NCBI GenBank assembly: GCA_905339405.1
Contig: CAJPGC010000014.1
Location: 62,001-126,000 of the forward strand
DNA: 64,000 bases
DNA from: an uncultured bacterium
GTDB lineage: Bacteria; Desulfobacterota; GWC2-55-46
Direction of reading: 5' to 3'
Part shown: positions 40,933-48,852 of the stretch, piece after piece
How the letters are laid out: every line of letters begins with the position of its first letter
Numbering within the stretch: position 1 is the first letter of the stretch
Notes under the pieces: generated by a model
Seen by the model: only the letters and a program-made list of their open reading frames with translations
Database searches by the model: none
Told to the model about the DNA's origin: nothing
Program-made: the position numbers and the translations under genes

Positions 40933-40961
40933 ATATTATTCGACATTATGTAGAAAGTCAA
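40933..40961 (-). promoter_or_regulatory. Repressor-gene promoter with embedded operator
   Basis: Minus strand TTGACT, a 17-base spacer and TAATAT, about 25 bases before the BlaI-type ATG. The spacer contains CTACATAATGTCG (40941-40953), the partner of the 39564 site, so bound repressor would block polymerase. Confidence 0.75.
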
Positions 40962-40971
40962 GCGGAATTCC

Positions 40972-41000
40972 TTGCTTATGCCTCTTCTTTACTGTACATT
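40972..41000 (+). promoter_or_regulatory. Possible tmk promoter
   Basis: TTGCTT, 17 bases, TACATT on the plus strand, about 36 bases before the TTG start of tmk. It is divergent from the repressor promoter. Confidence 0.4.
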
Positions 41001-41035
41001 GATAAAATCGCGAATTCCTTCATTTCGGAGCTTCT

Positions 41036-41668
41036 TTGGGTTTCTTTATAACTTTCGAAGGGATAGAGGGGTGCGGCAAGTCGACCCAGCTTGGGCTCCT
41101 TAAAGCCCACCTTGAAAAAAAGGGCAGGCCGGTCTTGAGCGTTCGGGAGCCGGGCGGCACGCTTCTCGGGGAAGCCGTGAGGTCGGTCCTCCTGAGCGGT
41201 ACCGAAGAAGGGGTCGACCCCTGGGCCGAGCTTTTTTTATATGAGGCCTGCCGGGCGCAGCTCGTCTCGAAGGTCATAAGGCCGGCCCTTGCCGCCGGGA
41301 AGGTCGTCGTCTCCGACAGGTTCTACGATTCGACTCTAGCCTACCAGGGTTTCGGCAGGGGGCTGGACGCTTCCAAAATCGAAAGCCTCAACGAGCTCGC
41401 AACCGGAGGCCTTGTCCCCGACGTGACGATACTTGTCGACTGCCCCGAAGAGGTCGGGCTTCACCGTGCCTGGTCGCGGATAAACGCCTCGGCTGGCGCG
41501 AGGGAAGACCGTTTCGAGAAAGAGGCCCTCGATTTTCACAGGCGCGTGCGCCAGGGTTTTCTGGAGATAGCGAAGACTTCCGCGAGGGTCAAAGTGGTCG
41601 ACGGCTCCCGTGAAATCTCTACGGTTCACAGGGAGATATGTGATATTATTGAGGGAGTGGCGGGTTAG
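41036..41668 (+). CDS. tmk: Thymidylate kinase
   Basis: Phosphorylates dTMP to dTDP. 210 residues with P-loop FEGIEGCGKSTQ, the DR motif in VSDRFYDSTLAYQG and the LID region RINASAGAREDRFE. It begins with TTG at 41036; GGAG lies 6 bases upstream and no ATG is nearby. First gene of a run through holB, ricT, metG and tatD, a common order in related bacteria. Confidence 0.94.
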   Translation: MGFFITFEGIEGCGKSTQLGLLKAHLEKKGRPVLSVREPGGTLLGEAVRSVLLSGTEEGVDPWAELFLYEACRAQLVSKVIRPALAAGKVVVSDRFYDSTLAYQGFGRGLDASKIESLNELATGGLVPDVTILVDCPEEVGLHRAWSRINASAGAREDRFEKEALDFHRRVRQGFLEIAKTSARVKVVDGSREISTVHREICDIIEGVAG

Positions 41669-41692
41669 TTCCTTTTGCCCGGTTGTGTACCC

Positions 41693-42697
41693 ATGAGTTT
41701 TGGCGGCATCCTCGGACACGCGAGGGAGATAGAGATATTGAAGGGCGCGGCTTCAAGCGGGCACGTCGCCCATGCCTTTGTTTTCGCGGGCCCTGACGGC
41801 ATCGGCAAGAAGCTCGTCGCCACGGCCTTTGCCAGGGCGCTCAATTGCCGGGTTTCCCCCGATGACTCGTGCGGGGCTTGCGCGGACTGCTCGATGATGG
41901 ACAGCTCCGTCCACCCGAACCTCATCGAGGTCTGTCCCGTTGACAAGGACGGGGAGAAAGACCCCGAGGGTCTCATCCGGATAAGCCAGATAAGGGAAGT
42001 CCAGAACGCTCTCAGGTTCAGGGTCGACTCCGGCATGAAGGTAGTAATAGTGGACGGAGCGGACAGGCTCGTGCCGCAGGCGGCGAACGCTTTTTTGAAG
42101 ACGCTCGAGGAGCCGCCGCCCGGGTCGGTCATAATACTCGTGACCTCGAAAGCCTCCGAGCTGCTGGCGACCATACTCTCGAGGTGCCAGAGGATGAACT
42201 TCCGTCCACTGCCCGACGAAGCCGTGAAGGGCTTTCTCGTGGAGAACAAGGGGCTTTCCCCGAACGAGGCCGGGGCCGTGGCGCGTCTTTCTGGCGGGTC
42301 GATATCCAGGGCCGCCCTCTTCGTTGACGATGGTTCCCTCCAGAAGAGGAAGGAAGTCATAGAGAGGCTTTCATCCATAGGCCCTTCGGATACGGCGGAG
42401 GCGCTGAAGTTCGCCGAGGAGCTCTCCAAGACCGACGGGCTCGACGACGTCCTGGAGTTCATAAAGAGCTGGTACAGGGACAGGATAGTGGCTTCTGAGG
42501 GAGCTCCCTACCTCATAGCCAACAACGACATGGAAAGGCATCTCAAGGACGCCGGTGTCGGCGAGTTCAACCGGCTCTGTTCATCCTTCTGGGCCGTGGA
42601 AGAGGCCAGAAAGGCGATAGCGCCGCCCAGGTACGCGAACAAGCAGCTTACACTCGAGGTCCTGATATTAAAGGTCTCGGGCGCGCATTTCATGTAG
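41693..42697 (+). CDS. holB: DNA polymerase III delta' subunit
   Basis: Clamp-loader subunit. 334 residues from the ATG at 41693 (MSFGGILGH); the six-codon extension in the track is unlikely. It has an AAA+ core with GPDGIGKKLVATAFARAL, the zinc-binding CRVSPDDSCGACADC, and the sensor-like LEEPPPGSVIILVTS, and a weak C-terminal collar domain. It lies between tmk and ricT. Confidence 0.9.
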   Translation: MSFGGILGHAREIEILKGAASSGHVAHAFVFAGPDGIGKKLVATAFARALNCRVSPDDSCGACADCSMMDSSVHPNLIEVCPVDKDGEKDPEGLIRISQIREVQNALRFRVDSGMKVVIVDGADRLVPQAANAFLKTLEEPPPGSVIILVTSKASELLATILSRCQRMNFRPLPDEAVKGFLVENKGLSPNEAGAVARLSGGSISRAALFVDDGSLQKRKEVIERLSSIGPSDTAEALKFAEELSKTDGLDDVLEFIKSWYRDRIVASEGAPYLIANNDMERHLKDAGVGEFNRLCSSFWAVEEARKAIAPPRYANKQLTLEVLILKVSGAHFM

Positions 42698-42734
42698 CGC
42701 TCTGTCGCAAACGAATACAACGAGGTTAAAATAA

Positions 42735-43922
42735 ATGGTACGGGTTGTAGGTGTAAGGTTCAAGAAGGCTTGCAAGGTATACGACTTTGAGGCCGAAGCC
42801 CTGGAGCTTAATCCGGGGGATACCGTGATAGTCGAGGTCGAAAGGGGGCTCGGGCTGGGCACCGTCGTGTACACGCCCAGGGAAGTGGACCCGGAAACCC
42901 TTACGAGGCCTTTGAAGAAGATAGTTCGCAAGGCCGACCCGGTCGACGTCGAGCGCCAGGGCTTCAACACTGAGCGCGAGATCGAGGCCTTCAGGATATG
43001 CAGGGAGAGGATAACGAAGTACAACCTCCCGATGAAGCTCATAAGGGTAGAGTACCTGTTCGACTCCAGCAAGGCCATCTTCTACTTTACTTCTGATACG
43101 AGGGTCGACTTCAGGGAGCTCGTAAAGGACCTGGCCGCGACGTTCCACACAAGGATAGAGATGCGGCAAATTGGCGTAAGGGACGAGGCGAAGATGATAG
43201 GCGGCCTCGGCCCCTGCGGAAGGGAGCTTTGCTGCTCGGGTTTTCTCGCGGACTTCGAGCCCGTGACCATAAAGATGGCGAAAGAGCAGAACCTCGCCTT
43301 GAACCCCGTTAAGATATCCGGCATCTGCGGCCGCCTCATGTGCTGTCTTTCCTATGAGCACGACTTCTACCAGAACGAGCGCAGGAAAGACAGGGAGCGG
43401 GAGAAGGAGCAGGCCGCCAGGGGAGAGACCCCCGAGGGGCAGCAGCCCGAGAAGAAGGAGGAGAGGGGCGGCAGGGAGCAAAGAGGCGGCAGAGGCGGAC
43501 GGGACAGAGGCAGGCCAGGACAGCCCCAGAAGGAGCATGGCTGCGGCGGATGCGGCAAGCATGGGGAGCACGGCGCCCATGGCCACGGCGGCCCTCAAAC
43601 CAGCGGCGGCGGCCGTCCCGAGAGGCAGCCCGAAAAACAGGGCGATAGGCCTGCGCGCCCCGAAAGACAGGGCAGGGACAGGCAGGGAAGGCCCGAGAGG
43701 CAAGGCAGACCCGACAGGCAGGACAGGAAAGACAGAGGCCCGAGACAGGACAGGGGCCCGAGGCAGGGAAGGCCCGAGCAGTCAAAGGGCGGAAAACCCG
43801 AGCAGGCCGCGAACGGGCCCGGGCAGGCCGCAAAGCCCGAGCAGCAGGCCAACAGTGAGCAGCCTGCCGTCAAGCCTGAACAGGCAGGCAATACACCTGA
43901 AGAGACGAGGCAAGGGGAATAA
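42735..43922 (+). CDS. ricT: RicT/PSP1-family protein with long Arg/Gly-rich C-terminal tail
   Basis: The first 210 residues are a PSP1/YaaT (RicT) domain. In Bacillus RicT forms an Fe-S-bearing complex that supports RNase Y-dependent RNA processing. The Cys pairs CGRELCC and CGRLMCC are present. Residues about 215-395 form a disordered tail of Arg, Gly, Pro, Gln, Glu and Lys with repeated PERQGR, PDRQDR and RGPRQ units, plus a Gly/His/Cys patch (HGCGGCGKHGEHGAHGHGG). Such RG-rich tails usually bind RNA. Normal RicT proteins lack so long a tail. Confidence 0.88.
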   Translation: MVRVVGVRFKKACKVYDFEAEALELNPGDTVIVEVERGLGLGTVVYTPREVDPETLTRPLKKIVRKADPVDVERQGFNTEREIEAFRICRERITKYNLPMKLIRVEYLFDSSKAIFYFTSDTRVDFRELVKDLAATFHTRIEMRQIGVRDEAKMIGGLGPCGRELCCSGFLADFEPVTIKMAKEQNLALNPVKISGICGRLMCCLSYEHDFYQNERRKDREREKEQAARGETPEGQQPEKKEERGGREQRGGRGGRDRGRPGQPQKEHGCGGCGKHGEHGAHGHGGPQTSGGGRPERQPEKQGDRPARPERQGRDRQGRPERQGRPDRQDRKDRGPRQDRGPRQGRPEQSKGGKPEQAANGPGQAAKPEQQANSEQPAVKPEQAGNTPEETRQGE

Positions 43923-43928
43923 CGGGGA

Positions 43929-45464
43929 ATGCCCAGGGAGAAGAACACTTTCTACGTAACAACGCCGATATATTACGTCAACGACGTGCCGCACATCGGG
44001 CACGCTTACACGACAGTTGCCGCCGACTTCCTCGCGAGGTTCTCAAGGCTAAAGGGCTTTGATACCTTTTTTCTTACCGGCACTGACGAGCACGGCCAGA
44101 AGGTCGAGAAGGCAGCCGCAACGGCGAACCAGAGCGCCCAGGAGTTCGTCGACAGGGTAGGCGGCCAGTTCAGGGAACTCTGGGGCAAGCTCGGCATATC
44201 CAACGACGACTTCATCCGCACCACCGAGGAAAGGCACAAGAAGGCGGTCACTACCCTTTGGAAGACCGTCGCCGAAAAAGGCGACATCTACCTCGGCGAG
44301 TACGAAGACTGGTACTGCACGCCGTGTGAGAGCTTCTGGACTGAAAAGCAGCTGGTGGACTCCAGGTGCCCCGACTGCGGCAGGCCCGTGGAAAAGCTCA
44401 AGGAGCCGAGCTATTTTTTCAGGCTCTCGAAGTTCGGCCAGCCTCTCCTCGAGCACATCGAGAAAAACCCCGGCTTCATCAAGCCCGACTACAGGCGGAA
44501 CGAAATCGTGAGCTTCTTAAGGGAAGGCCTCCGCGACCTTTCCGTCTCCCGCACCTCCTTTTCATGGGGCATACCGGTGCCGGGGGACGAAAAGCACGTC
44601 ATGTACGTCTGGTTCGACGCCCTCACTAACTACCTGACCGCGACAGGCTACCCTGACGACGCCAAACGGAATGAAAAATACTGGCCCGCCGACATACACA
44701 TAATCGGCAAGGACATACTGAGGTTCCACGCGGTATACTGGCCCGCCTTCCTAATGGCGGCCGGGCTGCCGCTGCCGAAGCAGGTATTCGCCCACGGCTG
44801 GTGGACGATAGAGGGTCAGAAGATGAGCAAGTCAAAGGGCAACGTGGTAGACCCCGGGGCGATGGCAGATAAGTACGGCGTTGACGCGTTCAGGTACTTC
44901 CTTTTGCGCGAAGTGCCTTTCGGCCTCGACGGGGATTTTTCCGAGAAGGCCTTGAGCGGCAGGATAAACGCCGACCTCGCCAACGACATCGGGAACCTGC
45001 TTTCCAGGTCTGTCACGATGATAGAAAAGTACAGGGCCGGGAAGATACCCGCTTACGAGCCTTCAGCCGAACGGGAGGAGCTCGAAGGCAGGGTGAAGTT
45101 CCTCCTGGCAGGGCTTCCCGCTGAGTTCGAAAAGTCGATCGGAGAGCTCAACTTCTCAGAGGGCCTCTCGAAGGTCTGGGCCGTCGTGAAGGAACTCAAC
45201 GCCTACGTCGACAAGTCCTCCCCCTGGAAGGAGAAGGACGACGCCATCCTCTCGACCGTGCTCGCTACCCTCGCCGAAAGCTTGAGGATACTCGCGGTTT
45301 ACACGTGGCCGGTGATGCCCTCTTCGGCCCAGAAGATATGGGAGAGCCTCGGGCTCGGCAAGAGTATAGGGGGAGTGCGTTTCGACGAGGCCGCAAGCTG
45401 GGGCGGTACCCTTACGGGCCTCAAGGTCAACAGGATGCCTCCGCTTTTCCCGAGGCTCCAGTAA
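43929..45464 (+). CDS. metG: Methionyl-tRNA synthetase
   Basis: 511 residues: HIGH-type motif PHIGHAYTT near residue 19, a zinc knuckle with CTPC and CPDC (about 127-150), the KMSKS loop QKMSKSKGNVVDP near residue 298, and a helical anticodon-binding domain. The C-terminal tRNA-binding/dimerisation domain of the E. coli enzyme is absent. Starts 6 bases after ricT. Confidence 0.96.
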   Translation: MPREKNTFYVTTPIYYVNDVPHIGHAYTTVAADFLARFSRLKGFDTFFLTGTDEHGQKVEKAAATANQSAQEFVDRVGGQFRELWGKLGISNDDFIRTTEERHKKAVTTLWKTVAEKGDIYLGEYEDWYCTPCESFWTEKQLVDSRCPDCGRPVEKLKEPSYFFRLSKFGQPLLEHIEKNPGFIKPDYRRNEIVSFLREGLRDLSVSRTSFSWGIPVPGDEKHVMYVWFDALTNYLTATGYPDDAKRNEKYWPADIHIIGKDILRFHAVYWPAFLMAAGLPLPKQVFAHGWWTIEGQKMSKSKGNVVDPGAMADKYGVDAFRYFLLREVPFGLDGDFSEKALSGRINADLANDIGNLLSRSVTMIEKYRAGKIPAYEPSAEREELEGRVKFLLAGLPAEFEKSIGELNFSEGLSKVWAVVKELNAYVDKSSPWKEKDDAILSTVLATLAESLRILAVYTWPVMPSSAQKIWESLGLGKSIGGVRFDEAASWGGTLTGLKVNRMPPLFPRLQ

Positions 45465-45480
45465 CCGCATAACACAGGCG

Positions 45481-45508
45481 AGGGCCGCGTCCGCGCGGTC
45501 CCTTTTTT
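45481..45508 (+). terminator. Hairpin terminator after metG
   Basis: AGGGcCGCG-tccg-CGCGgtCCCT followed by six T residues, 16 bases after the metG stop. The next gene still starts only 16 bases later, so termination may be partial. Confidence 0.75.
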
Positions 45509-45523
45509 ATTTCGGAAGGACAC

Positions 45524-46939
45524 ATGGAAAAAGTCTTGTTCATGGACACCCACGCCCACCTTGACGACAAGAGGTTCTCAGGGGACCTCGACGAGGTCGT
45601 TGGCAGGGCGAAAGAGGCCGGCCTCAAATCGATAATAACCGTCGGCTGCTGGAAAAAAGAAGGCGGCTTCGCCCCGGTGCTCGACGTCGTTAAAAAATAC
45701 AGCTCCCTATGGCTCGCTTTGGGCGTCCACCCCCATGAGGCTAAAGACGCCGTCGAAGAGGGCCCCTGGGACGATATAAGAAAGATAGCCAATGAGAAAG
45801 GGGCCGACGGGAAAGCAAGGCTCGTCGCCATCGGCGAGACCGGCCTCGACTACCATTACGACCATTCGCCCCGGGAGGCGCAAAAGAAGGTCTTCGCCCG
45901 CCAGATAGCGCTGGCAAGGGAGCTGAACCTGCCGGTCATCGTCCATTCGAGGGAAGCCGACAACGACACCATGGAGATATTGAAGGCCGAGGGCGCTTCC
46001 GACATTGGCGGCGTATTTCATTGTTTTTCGGGCACGAAGGAGACGGCGAAAGAGGCGCTCGACCTGGGCTTCTATCTCTCCTTCACCGGGGTCGTGACCT
46101 TCCCGAAGGCCGAGGCCTTGCGCGAAGTGGTAAAGGCCGTGCCCATCGAGAAGATGCTCATCGAGACCGACTGCCCGTACCTCGCGCCCGCTTCGCGGAG
46201 GGGCCAGAGGAACGAGCCTTCGTTCGTCGTGGAGACAGCCGCCGAGATAGCGAAGATAAAGGGTCTCACACTGGAGGACGTTGGCCGCATCACGACCCTC
46301 AACGCAGAGGAGCTCTTTGGATTAAGGAATTCAGAGGACAAGGCCCAGATAGCCTATCCGATAAGGAAGTCTCTTTATCTCAACATAACCAACAGGTGCT
46401 CGAACCATTGCTCTTTTTGCGCCAAGTTCCAGTCCTATACCGTGAAGGGCCATTACCTGAGGCTCCGCCAGGAGCCGACGTTCGCCGAGGTGATAGCTGC
46501 GGTGGGCCCTGACCCGGAGGAGAAGTACGACGAGATTGTCTTTTGCGGATTCGGCGAGCCCCTCATAAGGCTCGACGTCGTAAAGCAGGTAGGCATGCAC
46601 CTCAAAAGAAGGGGCTGCAAGATAAGGATAGACACCGACGGGCTCGCCAACCTCGTCCACGGCAGGAACGTCCTCCCCGAGCTGATGTTCGTGGATACGA
46701 TCTCCGTGAGCCTGAACGCGCCTGATTCGGCCACCTACCAGAAGCTCATAAAGACCCCGTTCGGGGACGACGCGTACCCCGCGATACTTTATTTTCTAAG
46801 GCAGGCGAAGAAGTTCATCCCGAAGGTCATAGCCTCTGCGGTAGCGGTGCCGGGGCTCGACGTCGAGGCGACGAGGAAGGTCGCCGAGGACGAGCTCGGG
46901 GTAAAGTTCAGGGTAAGGGAATACAACACGGTCGGTTAG
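45524..46939 (+). CDS. tatD: TatD-family hydrolase fused to a radical SAM domain
   Basis: 471 residues. The N-terminal TatD metallo-hydrolase (about 1-265) has DTHAHLDDKRF, GVHPHEA, GETGLDYHY, VIVHSREAD and ETDCPYLAP with metal ligands intact. The C-terminal domain (about 275-471) is a radical SAM unit with CSNHCSFC at about 292-299 and GFGEPLIRLD. This matches the TatD-linked radical SAM family, which occurs fused or adjacent in several lineages. TatD proteins are DNases or D-tyrosyl-type hydrolases; the SAM substrate is unknown. The next gene begins 6 bases after its stop. Confidence 0.9.
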   Translation: MEKVLFMDTHAHLDDKRFSGDLDEVVGRAKEAGLKSIITVGCWKKEGGFAPVLDVVKKYSSLWLALGVHPHEAKDAVEEGPWDDIRKIANEKGADGKARLVAIGETGLDYHYDHSPREAQKKVFARQIALARELNLPVIVHSREADNDTMEILKAEGASDIGGVFHCFSGTKETAKEALDLGFYLSFTGVVTFPKAEALREVVKAVPIEKMLIETDCPYLAPASRRGQRNEPSFVVETAAEIAKIKGLTLEDVGRITTLNAEELFGLRNSEDKAQIAYPIRKSLYLNITNRCSNHCSFCAKFQSYTVKGHYLRLRQEPTFAEVIAAVGPDPEEKYDEIVFCGFGEPLIRLDVVKQVGMHLKRRGCKIRIDTDGLANLVHGRNVLPELMFVDTISVSLNAPDSATYQKLIKTPFGDDAYPAILYFLRQAKKFIPKVIASAVAVPGLDVEATRKVAEDELGVKFRVREYNTVG

Positions 46940-46945
46940 ACGCGG

Positions 46946-47440
46946 ATGAAAGCAATCAAAGACAGGTCAATCCTCCTTCTTATCCTCCTGCCCGTCTGGG
47001 TCTTTGCCGTCTTCGGCGTTTTCAAGGCCGAATGGGTCTCGCTCAAGGTGCTGCGGGCCGTCGTGTCCGACCCGGCCCAAAAAGAGGCTTTGACCTTGAG
47101 ACCCATAGACGCTCTGGCGGTGAATGCCGAGAGAGTCATTCCGCCCGGCTCCAAGCTCTTTTTCTTCGACCCTTACGACGTCGAAAGCCCCCAGGGCGGC
47201 TTCTACGCGGGCCGTCTTAGATACCAGCTCTACCAGAGGGAGATGCAGGTAGTTAGCCCCGGGCAGGAGTTCGATTACAGGTCGATGCGGCAGGGGGACT
47301 TCGCCCTTTTCATCCGGCCTGATGTGGACAACCAGTTCGAAAAAGACCTTGCGGCCCTGGCCGGAATGAGGGAGCTCTACAGCCATGCCGACGGCAGGGG
47401 AACTCAGTCGGTTTACAGGGTCGCGGGGGAAGCGAGATGA
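46946..47440 (+). CDS. Membrane-anchored periplasmic partner protein of the GT-C locus (copy 1)
   Basis: 164 residues: one N-terminal helix (LLLILLPVWVFAVFGVF) and a periplasmic domain with IPPGSKLFFFDPYD, RLRYQLYQREMQVVSPG and GDFALFIRPD. The last parts resemble the C-terminus of the 50648 protein (RYYLLPLRVSS then GSALFIRK), suggesting the two are related. The gene overlaps the GT-C gene behind it by 4 bases. No named family recognised. Confidence 0.6.
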   Translation: MKAIKDRSILLLILLPVWVFAVFGVFKAEWVSLKVLRAVVSDPAQKEALTLRPIDALAVNAERVIPPGSKLFFFDPYDVESPQGGFYAGRLRYQLYQREMQVVSPGQEFDYRSMRQGDFALFIRPDVDNQFEKDLAALAGMRELYSHADGRGTQSVYRVAGEAR

Positions 47441-48852
47441 TTTTCCTCAAGGTCATCCCCGGCGCGCTCCTTTTCTTCTTGTCCGGCCATATCGTCCTGA
47501 AGTTCGCCGACAGGAGGGCGGAGGCCGCTTTCGGCCCAGTATCGTACGCGGGCGCCTCGTTCATGCTCGGGCTCGGCGCAATAAGCCTCCAGATGTTTTT
47601 CTATTCGCTTCTGTCCATCCCGTTCTCCTCATTTTTGATCTCCGCCCCGTGGATCGCGCTCGGGGCCGCCATGCTTTTTCTTCCGGCTTTCAAAAGGACC
47701 GCCTTCAGGACAGACGGGCAAAAGATGGGCTGGCAAGGCTATCTCCTTTTCACAATCATACTCTCGCAGGTGCTCTATTCCTTTGCCTACGCCCTCACCA
47801 TGCCCTTGAGCGGGTGGGACGCGTGGTTCATTTGGTTCATGAAGGCGAGGGCTTTTTACATGGACGGCTCTGTGAGCGCGGCATTTCTCATTGACCCTGC
47901 CTACGTCCAGGACCACCCCGAGTACCCGCTCCTCGTGCCCCTTGCAATCTCATGGATATACACCGCCATAGGGGCGACGCATGAGGAGGCCGGGAAGATA
48001 ATCTACCCGTTGCAGTTCGCGGCACTTTTATCGATATTCCATTACGGGGTCAGGAAGGTTTCGGGCAGCAGGACGGCCGGGCTTCTTTTCACGGCCCTCC
48101 TTTCCTTGACGCCGCTCCTTCTTTTACACGGCGCGGGCTTTCCTGTCCAGGTAGACCCGTCTTTCAGGGTCAAGGACTTCACAGGCTACGCCGACCTCGC
48201 TCTTTCGGCCTATTTCCTTGCCGCGGGTCTTTTCATCTTCCTGTACGCCCGCGAGGGAAGGGCCTCGTTCGCTTTTCTGGCCTCTGTAGCGCTGGCGATG
48301 GGCGCATGGACGAAAAACGAGGGGCTCACCTTCGCGCTCCTCGGTTTCATGGCGCTTGCGGCAACGGCCCTCATCAGGGAAAAAAGGGACTTCAGGACCC
48401 TCGCGCTGGCCCTTGTGCCGCTCGCGCTCTTCATACTCCCGTGGTCTGTCTACAAGGCGGCTCACGGGCTTGGCAGCGAGTACGTGGAGAACATGGGGCC
48501 GGCGGTCTTCTTTTCGAACCTCAAAAGGCTCGGCCAGATAGTGCCGTACATGGCTGGCTTCATGTTCTTGAAACCCGGCGTAACTGGCCTTGTCTGGTGG
48601 GCCTGGGTGATAACCGCCATATTGGGGTTGAGGACGGCCTTGAGCGCCAGGACGGTCCTCCTGCAGGGCCTCATACTCGGCCAGCTCGCGATATATGTTT
48701 TTGTCTACGTCATAACGCCGGTAGACCTTAAATGGCACCTGGGTACGTCCCTTGACAGGCTCGTCCTGCACATGGTCCCATTGGCGATGTTCGCCGCCGC
48801 CGTGACCCTTACGAGGATTTCGGGCCTTAAGGGCAACGGGGAGAGACGATGA
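47437..48852 (+). CDS. GT-C-type membrane glycosyltransferase-like protein (copy 1)
   Basis: 471 residues with about eleven helices. The first long outer loop has the acidic motif SGWDAWFIWFMKARAFY, with HPEYPLLVPL after it, and a later WTKNEGLTF. This is the plan of GT-C/family-39-like enzymes that take sugars from polyprenyl phosphate at the outer face of the inner membrane. The 51748 protein shares these motifs (YSWDAWANW, LVKNEGVFF, then PWLVFKLTHGLG against PWSVYKAAHGLG). Acceptor and sugar unknown. Overlaps its neighbours by 4 bases each side. Confidence 0.72.
   Translation: MIFLKVIPGALLFFLSGHIVLKFADRRAEAAFGPVSYAGASFMLGLGAISLQMFFYSLLSIPFSSFLISAPWIALGAAMLFLPAFKRTAFRTDGQKMGWQGYLLFTIILSQVLYSFAYALTMPLSGWDAWFIWFMKARAFYMDGSVSAAFLIDPAYVQDHPEYPLLVPLAISWIYTAIGATHEEAGKIIYPLQFAALLSIFHYGVRKVSGSRTAGLLFTALLSLTPLLLLHGAGFPVQVDPSFRVKDFTGYADLALSAYFLAAGLFIFLYAREGRASFAFLASVALAMGAWTKNEGLTFALLGFMALAATALIREKRDFRTLALALVPLALFILPWSVYKAAHGLGSEYVENMGPAVFFSNLKRLGQIVPYMAGFMFLKPGVTGLVWWAWVITAILGLRTALSARTVLLQGLILGQLAIYVFVYVITPVDLKWHLGTSLDRLVLHMVPLAMFAAAVTLTRISGLKGNGERR

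Noticed and set aside
40480-41000. Beta-lactam resistance regulation by the BlaI/M56 pair
   Set aside because: No penicillin-binding domain on the M56 protein and no beta-lactamase or PBP gene nearby; the adjacent genes are metal efflux genes.
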